From the NCBI GenBank assembly GCA_964565925.1, contig CAZMGV010000021.1, positions 6,763 through 70,762 on the forward strand: a DNA stretch of 64,000 nucleotides, read 5' to 3'. A model generated the notes under the pieces. The model did no database searches, was not told the DNA's origin, and worked only from the letters and a program-made list of their open reading frames with translations. This document shows positions 25,268 through 34,560 of this stretch, one piece after another (the first letter of the stretch is position 1; the number at the start of each line of letters is the position of its first letter). A program made the position numbers and the translations under genes. This DNA is from CAZMGV01 sp964565925. Its GTDB lineage: Bacteria > JAGRBM01 > JAHCIT01.

Positions 25268-26083
25268 ATGAGCGCTCCGGCAGACGACAATTTCGAAAGC
25301 GAGATCGACTACGAGCTCGAACTTCCCCTCTTCGAGGGGCCGCTGGACCTGCTTCTGCACCTCGTGCAGAAGAACCGGATCAACATCTTCGACATCAAGA
25401 TCTCCGTCATCACCGAGCAGTATCTCGAATACATCGAGCTGATGAAGGAGCTGGATATCGACATGGCCGGAGAGTTCCTCGCCATGGCGGCGGAGCTGGC
25501 CCGTATCAAATCCAAGATGCTGATTCCCGGCGACGATGAGGCCGAGGAAGAAGAAGTCGAACCGCCCTGGGCCGAACTCCAGCGCCGGCTGATCGAATAC
25601 CAGCGTTTCAAGGAAGCGGCCATCGAACTCGGCAAGCGGGATATACTCGGGCGCGACACCTTTACCCGCGAGCTGCCCCACGAGGAAAAGCTCCCGCCGT
25701 CGGAAGAACGGATCGAGCAGATCGATCTCATGTCGATGCTCCGGGCGCTCAAGAAAGTGCTCGAGCGGCTGCCCGAAGCCAACCTGAAAGAGGTCGCCCG
25801 CGAAGAGATCTCCATCCGGGCGCGCGTCATGGAGCTCATCGACGAGATCCGGCGCACCGGACAGCGCAAATTCACGTCACTCTTCGAGAACGACCGGACC
25901 CGCAAGCGTGTCGTCATCACATTCCTGGCCATTCTGGAACTCGCCAAGCTCCGCATGATCCGCATCGACATGGTGGCGGACGAGGACGAGTTCCTGATCA
26001 ATCCCCGCGAAAGCATGGACCCGGAACGCGCGCAGATGATGCTCGGCAATATCGAAGGAAATGAAGGCGGCTATCGTGGCTGA
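25268..26083 (+). CDS. scpA: Segregation and condensation protein A
   Basis: A 271-residue kleisin that bridges the SMC heads in chromosome condensation. The N-terminal block LFEGPLDLLLHLVQKNRINIFDIKI is the family signature for contact with the SMC neck, AAELARIKSKMLIP follows, and the C-terminal winged helix VITFLAILELAKL is intact. The ATG at 25268 is chosen because it precedes the conserved region by about 20 residues. It overlaps scpB, as is usual. No smc gene is present in the window. Confidence 0.95.
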   Translation: MSAPADDNFESEIDYELELPLFEGPLDLLLHLVQKNRINIFDIKISVITEQYLEYIELMKELDIDMAGEFLAMAAELARIKSKMLIPGDDEAEEEEVEPPWAELQRRLIEYQRFKEAAIELGKRDILGRDTFTRELPHEEKLPPSEERIEQIDLMSMLRALKKVLERLPEANLKEVAREEISIRARVMELIDEIRRTGQRKFTSLFENDRTRKRVVITFLAILELAKLRMIRIDMVADEDEFLINPRESMDPERAQMMLGNIEGNEGGYRG

Positions 26084-26912
26084 ACAGCAGGACGGAAAAC
26101 CCGAAAACACACCAGAAGACACGGGCGACACGCCCGAAACCGGCGAAGCACAGGCCGGAGACGGTTCGGAGAAGAGTGCGGTCCAGCGCCAGAAGCTGCC
26201 GCCCGACCGGCTCCGCTCGATCGTGGAGAGCCTGCTGTTCGTCAATGGCCGCCCGATGAAGGCCAGTGATCTGGCCACGGCGATTCCGGAAACGACAAAG
26301 AAGGAGATCGAGAAGCTCCTGAAAGTATGGTCGGCTGAAAGCGCCGACGACGCCACGAGCGGGCGCGGGATCCGTATCGTTTCCGTCGGCGGCGCCTACC
26401 AGGTCCGCACCGTTCCGGAAAACGCCACCTGGATCCGGCGTCTCTCGGGCACGCGCCTGTTCCGGCTCACGCAACCGGCCCTCGAAACCCTTGCCATTGT
26501 CGCCTACAAGCAGCCGATCACCCGGGCCGAGATCGACGAGATCCGGGGCGTCGATTCGAGCGCCGTCGTCCGGGCGCTGCAGGAACGCAAGTTCCTGCGC
26601 ATCGTCGGCACGAAAGAGGTCCCGGGCCACCCGTCCCTGCTCGGCACGACGGTTGAATTTCTGGAGTTCTTCGGCCTCGAATCGCTTGAGATGATGCCGC
26701 CGCTGCGCGAGATCATGGAAAACCGGACCGAGGAGATCGAAGAGGCCTCGAACGAGCCGGTGGGTCCGTTCGCCGCCCAGGTAAACAGCCAGGGGCTGTC
26801 GTTTGCCGATCTCGAAGGCCGGCTGCCGCCCATGCCCGACCTGGACGAAGAAGAAGACGGAGAACCGTCGAGCGGCAACAAGCCTCCGGAAAATCCGCCC
26901 GCCGGCACCTGA
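26061..26912 (+). CDS. scpB: Segregation and condensation protein B
   Basis: A 283-residue partner of ScpA made of two winged-helix domains: LRSIVESLLFVNGRPMKASDLA (about residues 50-70) and FRLTQPALETLAIVAYKQPITRAEIDEIRGVDSSAVVRALQERKFLRIVG (about 134-183), then a Glu-rich, disordered tail longer than usual. The ATG at 26061 gives a 23-bp overlap with scpA. An in-frame GTG at 26076 with AAGGCGG just upstream would give an 8-bp overlap and may be the true start. Confidence 0.93.
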   Translation: MKAAIVAEQQDGKPENTPEDTGDTPETGEAQAGDGSEKSAVQRQKLPPDRLRSIVESLLFVNGRPMKASDLATAIPETTKKEIEKLLKVWSAESADDATSGRGIRIVSVGGAYQVRTVPENATWIRRLSGTRLFRLTQPALETLAIVAYKQPITRAEIDEIRGVDSSAVVRALQERKFLRIVGTKEVPGHPSLLGTTVEFLEFFGLESLEMMPPLREIMENRTEEIEEASNEPVGPFAAQVNSQGLSFADLEGRLPPMPDLDEEEDGEPSSGNKPPENPPAGT

Positions 26913-27043
26913 TCCAGTTCCTGACCCAGCTGGCGGCGGACCGCCCGGAACCCGCAGTTTCCGGACCCCTTGCCTTACGGTCACCGACTTTCTAGTAATG
27001 CGTCTCCCGCGCGGCGGGGCCTCCCGGCCCGGCCCCGATAAAC

Positions 27044-27120
27044 GGGCCCATAGCTCAGTTGGATAGAGCGTCTGGCTACGAACCAGAAGGTCGGGAGTTC
27101 GAATCTCTCTGGGCCCGCCA
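27044..27120 (+). tRNA. tRNA-Arg (anticodon ACG)
   Basis: A complete cloverleaf of 77 nt: acceptor GGGCCCA with TGGGCCC, D-loop with AGCTCAGTTGGATAGAGC, anticodon stem TCTGG/CCAGA enclosing CTACGAA (anticodon ACG, wobble A likely deaminated to inosine), T-arm with GTTCGAATC, and an encoded CCA end. Isolated between scpB and the phosphatase gene. Confidence 0.97.
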
Positions 27121-27248
27121 AATATAACCCACTGATATTACATTGAAATCCGGCTCCACCAGAGTCGCCGTGATCATCCGAACCGGCGAACCGGGTTGTT
27201 ACCATTCTGTTTGCCGCTCCTTCGGTTTTAGACGGCTATATTCTCCTG

Positions 27249-29006
27249 ATGAACAGACCGGCTTTGATTCTGATACTTGCCCTTGTGTCCGTCGTGTTTC
27301 CGCTCAGCGCCCGGGCCGATGGTATCGCCGTCTATCCAGTCGACCGGGCGGAGATACTCGCCGGGTCGGTTTTCGATCTGAAGGTGGAGTTCCCCGCGGT
27401 AATCGATCCCGCGCAGGCGAAAGCCACTGTGAATGGAACGCCGCTGGAACGGTTCTTCGGAAAGAAGCCGCAGTTCATCCCGTCCGAAGCGGGCGGTCAG
27501 GGTTCCGCGCTGCTGCTGCGGGACGTTTCGATTGGCAAACCAGGCCGCTATGCCGTCGAAGCAACCGACGGCACGGCACTCCGGAAAATCGCCTACGAAG
27601 TCTACGGGACCGGACACAAACGCGAAGCGAAAAACGTGATCCTGTTTATCGGCGACGGCATGAGCATGGGCCACCGCACCGCGGCCCGGGTGATGTCGAA
27701 GGGCATTGTGGAAGGCCGCTACCAGGGGAATCTGGTCATGGACACCTTCCCGCACACGGCTCTGGTCGGAACGTCCGGCGTCGATTCGCTGGTGACGGAT
27801 TCCGCCAACTCCGCTACCGCCTATACGACCGGCCACAAGAGCAGCAACAACGCGCTCTGCGTGTATGCGGACCGCACACCCGATCCGTTCGACGACCCAA
27901 AAACCGAATCGATCGGTAGCCTCGCGCGGCGCCGGCGTCACATGTCCGTCGGATTCATTACCAACACGGAGATCCAGGACGCCACCCCGGCGTCCATGTA
28001 CGCGCACACCCGCCGCCGCGCCGAAAAGGCGGAGATCACCCGCATGCTGCTCGCAAGCGGCGCCGAGGTGATCATGGGCGGAGGCGGCGCGTATTTTCTG
28101 TCCAAGGACACCCCCGGATCGAGCCGGACCGACGGCGACGACTTCTACGGAAAATTCCGGGACGCCGGATACGCCATTGTTTCAAACGCGACGGAACTGG
28201 CGTCGGTTCCGCCAACCGCGAAAAGGCTTCTCGGAATCTTCCACACCGGGAACATGGACGGCGTGCTGGACCGTAAATTCCTGCACAAGGGTACGGCCGG
28301 GCAGTTCCCGGACCAGCCCGATCTCACCGACATGACCCGCAAAGCGATCGGGCTGCTCTCGAAAAACCCGAACGGGTTCATTCTCATGGTCGAGTCGGGA
28401 CTCATCGACAAATACTCCCACGAACTGGACTGGGAACGGGCCGTGATGGACACGATCATGCTCGACAAATCGGTCGCCGTGGCAAAGGAGTTCGCAGGCA
28501 GCCGCAACGACACACTCGTGCTCGTGACGGCGGATCACACGCATCCGTTTTCCGTCGTCGGAACCGAGGACGACGGCCTGAAGGCAGACGACGGAACACC
28601 GGCTACGGGGCGTGAGAAGGTGGGAGTGTACGGCAGCGCCGGTTATCCGCTCTACCAGGACCAGGATGGTGATGGTTATCCGGACGACATCGCCGTTTCC
28701 AAACGCTTGGCGGCCTTTTTCGCCGCCTTCCCGGACTACTACGAGACCTTCGGGCCGAAAATGGACGGCCCCTTTCAGCCGGCCACTACCGGCAAAAAGA
28801 CGGCCGTTGCCAACGAGGTCTATAAGAATGTTCCCGGGGCGATGCTTCGAGCGGGGAATATCCCCGCCGGCACCGGAGCGGGAGTTCACTCGGCGGATGA
28901 TGTAATTCTTAACGCAACCGGGCCGGGTTCCGGGCGGGTCGCGGGGTTCATGGATAACACCGATGTCTTTCGTGTCATGGTGCAAGCACTCGCTCTGGGG
29001 CCGTGA
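27249..29006 (+). CDS. Alkaline phosphatase
   Basis: A 585-residue secreted phosphatase. The signal peptide ends at ARA-DG (about residue 23). After about 105 residues of beta-rich N-terminal domain the catalytic domain begins with ILFIGDGMSMGH (metal Asp). The nucleophile Ser is in VTDSANSATAYTTGHK near residue 180, MVESGLIDKYSH supplies Glu, Asp and His ligands, and TADHTHP the last His. All three metal sites appear complete, so it should hydrolyse phosphomonoesters in the periplasm. A TATATT box ends only 7 nt before the ATG, which hints at a very short leader. I see no clear pho box. Confidence 0.93.
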   Translation: MNRPALILILALVSVVFPLSARADGIAVYPVDRAEILAGSVFDLKVEFPAVIDPAQAKATVNGTPLERFFGKKPQFIPSEAGGQGSALLLRDVSIGKPGRYAVEATDGTALRKIAYEVYGTGHKREAKNVILFIGDGMSMGHRTAARVMSKGIVEGRYQGNLVMDTFPHTALVGTSGVDSLVTDSANSATAYTTGHKSSNNALCVYADRTPDPFDDPKTESIGSLARRRRHMSVGFITNTEIQDATPASMYAHTRRRAEKAEITRMLLASGAEVIMGGGGAYFLSKDTPGSSRTDGDDFYGKFRDAGYAIVSNATELASVPPTAKRLLGIFHTGNMDGVLDRKFLHKGTAGQFPDQPDLTDMTRKAIGLLSKNPNGFILMVESGLIDKYSHELDWERAVMDTIMLDKSVAVAKEFAGSRNDTLVLVTADHTHPFSVVGTEDDGLKADDGTPATGREKVGVYGSAGYPLYQDQDGDGYPDDIAVSKRLAAFFAAFPDYYETFGPKMDGPFQPATTGKKTAVANEVYKNVPGAMLRAGNIPAGTGAGVHSADDVILNATGPGSGRVAGFMDNTDVFRVMVQALALGP

Positions 29007-29220
29007 GCGCCGCGTCAATCGGTCAAGATCCTCGATAATTGCGGCGGTTTTCTGTGAAAGATTTGCGTCAGTCCCCGTTTTCCGTTGGAAACGTCTGACG
29101 TAGCTGTCAAGATCCCACTCTAAAGACCGGTTACCCATGGGTGCTCTTTGTCAGGGATGGCTGAGACGGGTGTGTGGCTGGAATTAATCCATTCCGAAAG
29201 CAGCCATCCTCGAACAATCC

Positions 29221-30432
29221 ATGATCAAGCAAAAAGTCTCTTTTGTCGCCCCTGCGGGCGATGAATTCTCCACTACGGTCAAGTCGAGGGTCGACTCCTA
29301 CTTCAGGGAGCGCGGGCTTTCGCGCCACTGGAACGGGCTGATGCTGCTCAAGTCCGCCTTTTATTTGGGCGGCTATCTGGGTGCGTATGCCGCGATCGTC
29401 TCCGGGCATTTCAGCGAACCGTCCATGCTGGGCCTCTGCCTGCTGATGGGTTTTTTCGCCGCGGGTATCGGGTTCAACGTCGGACACGACGCCATCCACG
29501 GCGGGTATTCCACGAGTCCGTTCCTCAGCAAGCTCATGTCTCATTCGTTCACGCTCCTCGGTGCGAACGTCTACAACTGGAACATCTCCCACAATATCGT
29601 TCACCACACGTATACGAACATCGCACAGGCCGACGGAGACCTGAATACGGTTCCCGTCCTGCGCTTCACGCAGGTGGCGCCGTGGAAGAGCTACCAGCGA
29701 TACCAGCACATTTACGCCTATTTCCTCTACTCCATGGCCACGATCATGTGGGTGACGAAGAAGGACTTCCGCCACTTCTTCGAAGAGCGTCTGGTCATGT
29801 ACCAGAAGCCGTCGCGCCCGCCGGTCTCGGAATATTTCATCCTCTTCGGAGGCAAGCTCGCGTACTACTTCATGGCGCTGGGGCTTCCGATGATCCTGCT
29901 GGGGCTCCCCTTCTGGAAAGTTCTCATCGGCTTCATCGCCATGCATCTGGTGGCCGGGTTCACACTCGCCATGGTTTTCTCGATCGGCCACATGGTGGAA
30001 GACGCCGCGCTCCCGTCGCTGGACGGCGAGAACCGCATCCATGACTCCTGGGCCGCGCACCAGGTGCGCACGTCCGCGAATTTCGGCATGCGCCATCCGC
30101 AGCTGTCCAACTGGTTCTGCGGCGGGCTCAACTTCCAGATCGAGCATCACCTGTTCCCGCGTGTCTGCCATGTCCACTATCCGCAGATCGCGCCCATCGT
30201 GAAACAGACCGCCCTCGAGTTCGGGATCAACTACACGGAGTTCCCGACGATCCAGGCGGGACTGGCCTCCCACTACCGCTGGCTGAAACGCTACGGGGCG
30301 GGCAAGGAGGGCGTCGCGAAGCAGGCGGCTTTGGCCGCACCGCTGGCTGTACCGGTTCTCGCACCGGTGATTGCCCCGGTAACGGTGGCCGATCAGATGC
30401 GGCCGTCCGTCCTGGAAAACCAGTCGGCCTGA
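29221..30432 (+). CDS. Membrane fatty acid desaturase
   Basis: A 403-residue integral membrane di-iron desaturase with the three histidine boxes in order: HDAIHGG (about residue 90), HNIVHH (about 123) and QIEHH (about 309). The Q in the third box is typical of front-end (delta-5/6-type) acyl-lipid desaturases, which normally carry a fused cytochrome b5; none is fused here, so an external electron donor is needed. Four membrane segments are visible. The Ala/Pro/Val-rich C-terminal 40 residues look like a flexible extension. A bidirectional terminator follows. Confidence 0.93.
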   Translation: MIKQKVSFVAPAGDEFSTTVKSRVDSYFRERGLSRHWNGLMLLKSAFYLGGYLGAYAAIVSGHFSEPSMLGLCLLMGFFAAGIGFNVGHDAIHGGYSTSPFLSKLMSHSFTLLGANVYNWNISHNIVHHTYTNIAQADGDLNTVPVLRFTQVAPWKSYQRYQHIYAYFLYSMATIMWVTKKDFRHFFEERLVMYQKPSRPPVSEYFILFGGKLAYYFMALGLPMILLGLPFWKVLIGFIAMHLVAGFTLAMVFSIGHMVEDAALPSLDGENRIHDSWAAHQVRTSANFGMRHPQLSNWFCGGLNFQIEHHLFPRVCHVHYPQIAPIVKQTALEFGINYTEFPTIQAGLASHYRWLKRYGAGKEGVAKQAALAAPLAVPVLAPVIAPVTVADQMRPSVLENQSA

Positions 30433-30484
30433 CCGATTCGGCCGGTTCCGGCTGATCGTTACGGAATTCAGGCAAGCCCGAAAG

Positions 30485-30520
30485 AAAAGGGGAAGTTCAC
30501 CAGGTGAACTTCCCCTTTTT
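30485..30520. terminator. Bidirectional terminator between desaturase and helicase
   Basis: A long stem starting AAAAGGGGAAGTTCA (30485) paired to TGAACTTCCCCTTTT, with A and T tracts on either side. It serves the convergent genes. Confidence 0.9.
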
Positions 30521-30537
30521 ATGTACTCTATGCCGGT

Positions 30538-32004
30538 TTAGCGGGGACGGTAACCGCCACGGTTTCCACCGCGGTCGCCACCCCGGTCACCGCCGCGGTC
30601 ACCACCACGATCAGCCGAGTAGCCCCCGCGGTTGGCTCCGAAAGCCGGGCGTCCGCCACGGCCCCGGAACTGGGCCGGGCGCGGGGCCTGGCCTTCCCGC
30701 TGTTCGCGAGGCTGTTCAGGAGACCGTTCGGAAGGACCCCGGTGCGCCGGCCGGCCGTAGGGCTGGTGGGGACGCTGGGGAGCACGCGGTGCGCGGTGTT
30801 CGGGCCGGTACTCGGAGCGCTGCTCCGAGCGGTATTCGGACGTCGCGGCACCCGGAAGCGGCCTTGCAGCCGCCACGGCGGGCGGAACCTGAACGACCGA
30901 AACCTGCTTGCGGATCAGCCGCTCGATCTGGCGCAGATAGGAGCGCTCTTCACCGTCGCACAGGGAGATCGCCTGGCCGGAAGCTCCGGCGCGGGCGGTG
31001 CGGCCGATGCGGTGCACGTAGTCGTCCGGAACGTTCGGCAGCTCGAAGTTGATGACATGCGAGATGCCGTCGACGTCGATGCCTCGGGCGGCGATGTCGG
31101 TGGCGACCAGCACCCGGGCGCGTCCGTTACGGAAGCTGCCGAGTGCGCGTTCGCGTTGGCCCTGGGACTTGTTGCCGTGGATCACTTCCGACTGCACCCG
31201 GCCCCTCGCCAGGTATTCACTCACCCGGTCGGCGCCGCGCTTGGTGCGGGTAAACACGATGGCGCGGGTTATCGCCTCGTCCGAGAGCAGGTGCAGCAGG
31301 AGCGCCGCCTTCGTGCTCTTCTGCACGAAATAGACCGACTGGTCCACCTTGTCGGCGGTGGTCGCGGCCGGAGCCACTTCCACATGGGCGGGATCTTTCA
31401 GGATCTCGCGCGACAGTTTCTGGATGTCGGGCGGCATGGTGGCCGAGAAGAACAGCGTCTGGCGTTCCTTGGGGACCGCCTTCAAGATGCGCCGCACATC
31501 GTGGATAAAGCCCATGTCGAGCATGCGGTCGGCTTCGTCCAGCACGAGGAATTCGAGGCTTCCGAGCCGCACGATCCCTTCGTTCATCAGGTCGAGCAGG
31601 CGGCCCGGAGTGGCCACCAGGATGTCGGTTCCCTGACGGATCGCCCGGCGCTGGGGTTCATGGCCCACGCCGCCGAAGATCACGGTCGTGCGCAGCGGCA
31701 GGTTCCGCCCGTAGACCTTGAAGCTTTCGCAGATCTGGGTGGCGAGTTCGCGGGTCGGAGAGAGTACCAGCGTGCGGATCTCCATCCGGCTGCCGGCCTT
31801 GCGCGGACGGCCGGCGAGCATCTGCAGCACGGGGAGCGCGAACGCCGCCGTCTTGCCGGTACCGGTCTGGGCGCAGCCCAGCAGGTCGCGGCCCGTGAGA
31901 ACCACCGGAATCGCCTTGGTCTGGATAGGTGTCGGTGTCGTGTAACCCTCAGAGGCCACAGCCTTGAGAAGCGCGGGGGTGAGCCCCAATGAATCAAAAC
32001 TCAT
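30538..32004 (-). CDS. DEAD-box RNA helicase, RhlE type
   Basis: A 488-residue ATP-dependent RNA helicase. The Q motif region is TPTPIQTKAIP, motif I AQTGTGKTA, Ia PTRELA, II VLDEADRMLDMGF, III SAT, V VATDIAARGIDV and VI HRIGRTARAG: a complete set. After about residue 375 comes a low-complexity tail rich in Arg, Gly, Pro and Glu, ending in six GGDRGG/GGNRGG-type repeats, an RGG-like RNA-binding tail of the RhlE/CsdA group used in ribosome assembly or RNA decay. The 268-bp upstream gap (32005-32272) may carry a long leader; I see no clear promoter in it. Confidence 0.95.
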   Translation of the reverse strand: MSFDSLGLTPALLKAVASEGYTTPTPIQTKAIPVVLTGRDLLGCAQTGTGKTAAFALPVLQMLAGRPRKAGSRMEIRTLVLSPTRELATQICESFKVYGRNLPLRTTVIFGGVGHEPQRRAIRQGTDILVATPGRLLDLMNEGIVRLGSLEFLVLDEADRMLDMGFIHDVRRILKAVPKERQTLFFSATMPPDIQKLSREILKDPAHVEVAPAATTADKVDQSVYFVQKSTKAALLLHLLSDEAITRAIVFTRTKRGADRVSEYLARGRVQSEVIHGNKSQGQRERALGSFRNGRARVLVATDIAARGIDVDGISHVINFELPNVPDDYVHRIGRTARAGASGQAISLCDGEERSYLRQIERLIRKQVSVVQVPPAVAAARPLPGAATSEYRSEQRSEYRPEHRAPRAPQRPHQPYGRPAHRGPSERSPEQPREQREGQAPRPAQFRGRGGRPAFGANRGGYSADRGGDRGGDRGGDRGGNRGGYRPR

Positions 32005-32272
32005 AACAGTAAAATATCCCTTGCCCTGCCGGGCAAAAAAGCCAGGAGGGGTGATGGGCGCTTCTCAAGAAGGAGGAAAGAAGAGCGGGTGGATGGAATG
32101 GCCGACCCGGTATTGTTACGGACGGCATCCTGCGGTGGCCGGTCATCCCGCGAAGGGGAGGATCCTTCAACGGCGCACCAGAAGGTGGCGCTCATTTAAT
32201 CACGCCCGAGACCATTAACAAGGGTTTCCGGAAAGAGTTTTGCGCCTATGGAAGGGCTGTTTCAGGCCCGAA

Positions 32273-32965
32273 TCAGCCCAGAATCTCCGCCCCGGAGCCG
32301 CTTTTGACCACTTTTCCGTTCTCCATGACGGCCACCCGCTTGGCAACCCGGCGGGCCAGATCGGTCTCGTGGGTCACGACGATCATCGTCATTCCGTCGG
32401 ACCGCAGCTCCTCGATGACGGCGGCGACCTCACCTTTGAGCTTTGGATCAAGCGCGCTGGTGGGTTCGTCCATCAGAAGGGCGACCGGCTCCATGGCGAG
32501 GGCCCGGGCAATCGCCACCCGCTGTTTCTGCCCGCCGGAGAGTTCACCCGGTTTCGCCTGCAGTTTCCCCGAGAGATGCACGCGGGCGAGCAGCCGTTCG
32601 CCGCGCTCTCTTGCTTCGGCGTCGCTGACGCCCAGCACCCGTCGCGGCCCCAACGTGACGTTTTCCAGCACGGTCAGGTGGGGAAACAGGTTGAAATCCT
32701 GGAACACCATGCCGAGCGAGGTACGGATCCGGCGCACGCCGGCGTCGTGGGACGCAAGTCCGGGGACAAGCACCTGACCCGACACGGTGACCTGCCCGCT
32801 GTCGAATCCGGCCAGATAGTTGATGCACCTGAGCAGCGTGCTTTTGCCCGCGCCCGATTCCCCGACGATCGCCAGCGTGTCGCCGCGCTCAACCGCGACC
32901 GACACGTCGTCCAGCACGGTAGCCGCGCCGAATCTCTTGGTCAGGTTGCGAACCTCAATAAGCAA
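32273..32965 (-). CDS. Polar amino acid ABC transporter, ATP-binding subunit
   Basis: A 230-residue ATPase with Walker A GESGAGKST, signature LSGGQKQRVAIARALA, Walker B ALLMDEPTSALDP and the H-loop VVTHE. The length and the MVFQDFNLFPHLTVLENV Q-loop segment are those of the GlnQ/HisP group. The start overlaps the 3' end of the upstream transporter gene by 11 bp, so the two are translationally coupled. Confidence 0.95.
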   Translation of the reverse strand: MLIEVRNLTKRFGAATVLDDVSVAVERGDTLAIVGESGAGKSTLLRCINYLAGFDSGQVTVSGQVLVPGLASHDAGVRRIRTSLGMVFQDFNLFPHLTVLENVTLGPRRVLGVSDAEARERGERLLARVHLSGKLQAKPGELSGGQKQRVAIARALAMEPVALLMDEPTSALDPKLKGEVAAVIEELRSDGMTMIVVTHETDLARRVAKRVAVMENGKVVKSGSGAEILG

Positions 32966-34517
32966 AGCCGGCCCTCGCTTCCAGGTACCGCGACAGGCGG
33001 GCGAGCGGCAGGCTCATCAGCAGGTAGATCGCCGCCGTCACGAGGCCGAGTTCGAGATACGAAAAGGTGGACGCCGCCTGGATGCTGTAGGCCTTGGTCA
33101 GTTCCACCACGGTAATCACGCTGACCAGCGATGAATCCTTCAGCATGGCGATAAAGTCGTTGGTCACCGGCGGCAGCACGGTGCGCAGCGCCTGCGGGAT
33201 CAGGACGTGGATGATCGTCTGCATCCGGGTCATCCCGAGACTCTGGGCGGCTTCGGTCTGCCCGCGCGGAAGTGCCAGAATCCCCGCCCGGTAGATCTCC
33301 GCCTCATAGGCGGCGTAGTTAAGGCCCAACCCGATCACCGCCGCGACCAGTGCAGGCAGCCTGACTCCGAGCCCCGGCAGTCCGTAGTAGAGCAGATAGA
33401 GCTGAATCAGCAGCGGCGTACCCCGGATGATCTCGACATAGGCGGTCGCCAGCGTCTGAAGCCACCCGGCGCCATACAACCGGGCGAGCGCCACAATCAG
33501 GCCGAGACAGACGGCAATGGTCATCGAGACGATGCTGATGCCGACCGTCACGCCGGCGCCGGCCATCAGCTGGGGAAGAAACCGGAAAAGCCCCGGTTTC
33601 GGCGGACTCTCCGGCCGGGCGGCTTCGACCGTCTGAACGACGCTCGCCGGTATGCGGGCGGCTGACTCGACTGACACGGCTGCGCCGCCGGACAGGAAAC
33701 GGTCCAGGAGTTTCTGGCCGTCGGCCAGTTTACCCTGCGCGTCGTTCCAGAGTTCCCACTTCACGAGGATCGCGTGAATAGTCCCGTCGGAGATCATCGC
33801 GCCCAGCGCCCGGTCCACGGCGGCCAGCAGTTCCGGATCCGACTTGCGGACGGCGATCGCATAGAGCCCCTCGCCGATGGGCGGCCCGGCGGGACGGACC
33901 AGCGTGTTCCCCTTCGTGTGGTACTGGGCGAGCGGGCCGTCGAGCAGCACGGCGTCGATGCGCCCCACGGCGAGGTCCTGGTACGGCGCCACGTCGTCGG
34001 GGAAGTTCACCACCTGCACGCCGGGGGTGGCGTTCAGGATCTGCATCGCGAGCGCGCCCATGAGCGTCCCGACCTTTTTGCCTATCAGGTCGTCGAGCGT
34101 CCGAATGGCGGTCTCGCCAGTCCGGACGGTGAGCTGCTGCTGGAAGACGTAGTAGGGCCGGGTGAAGGCCGCCTCGGCGGCGTGCCCCGGCGTCACCTCG
34201 AGGCCGTTGATGACGATGTCGCTGTCGCCGCGGTTGAGCGCCGGGACGAGACTCTCCCAGGCGTTCTGGCGGAACTCCGCCCGCACGCCGAGACGCCTGG
34301 CGATCTCGTTCGCGATATCGACTTCAAAACCGATCAGCTCTCTGGGGTTCGCCGGATCATAGAAGGTGTACGGCGCGCCGCCCTCGGCGTCGCCGCCGAA
34401 CGCCAGCACGCCGTCCCGAAGCGGCAAAGGCAGCGGCGCCGGTACGTCGGCCCGGGCCGGCGACGCCGATAGCGCCGCCGCCAGAATCACCAGCGCCACG
34501 ATGGCGATCCGTTTCAT
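32955..34517 (-). CDS. Fused amino acid-binding protein and permease of an ABC transporter
   Basis: A 520-residue fusion. Residues 1-23 are a signal peptide; about 35-265 are a periplasmic type 3 solute-binding domain (VDIANEIARRLGVRAEFRQNAWESLVPALNRGDSDIVINGLEVTPGH and the LDDLIGKKVGTLMG hinge). About 305-520 are a HisM/GlnP-type permease with five helices and the EAA loop EIYRAGILALPRGQTEAAQSLGMTR that docks on the ATPase. A linker of about 35 residues joins them. With the downstream ATPase this makes a complete importer in two genes, probably for a polar amino acid. Confidence 0.93.
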   Translation of the reverse strand: MKRIAIVALVILAAALSASPARADVPAPLPLPLRDGVLAFGGDAEGGAPYTFYDPANPRELIGFEVDIANEIARRLGVRAEFRQNAWESLVPALNRGDSDIVINGLEVTPGHAAEAAFTRPYYVFQQQLTVRTGETAIRTLDDLIGKKVGTLMGALAMQILNATPGVQVVNFPDDVAPYQDLAVGRIDAVLLDGPLAQYHTKGNTLVRPAGPPIGEGLYAIAVRKSDPELLAAVDRALGAMISDGTIHAILVKWELWNDAQGKLADGQKLLDRFLSGGAAVSVESAARIPASVVQTVEAARPESPPKPGLFRFLPQLMAGAGVTVGISIVSMTIAVCLGLIVALARLYGAGWLQTLATAYVEIIRGTPLLIQLYLLYYGLPGLGVRLPALVAAVIGLGLNYAAYEAEIYRAGILALPRGQTEAAQSLGMTRMQTIIHVLIPQALRTVLPPVTNDFIAMLKDSSLVSVITVVELTKAYSIQAASTFSYLELGLVTAAIYLLMSLPLARLSRYLEARAGFAY

Positions 34518-34560
34518 GGAATGGTTATAGCCGGAACGAGGGAGAAAAATCGCGGGGCCC

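Noticed and set aside
29007..29220. CGTCAG/CTGACG inverted repeat upstream of the desaturase
   Set aside because: Six-bp arms separated by a long spacer are expected by chance at this GC content.
30742..31992. 416-codon frame antisense to the helicase gene
   Set aside because: The opposite strand encodes all DEAD-box motifs; this one shows none.
32005..32272. Possible cold-shock or riboswitch leader upstream of the helicase gene
   Set aside because: Only a weak TTGCCC/GGGCAA hairpin is visible; not enough to call a regulated leader.
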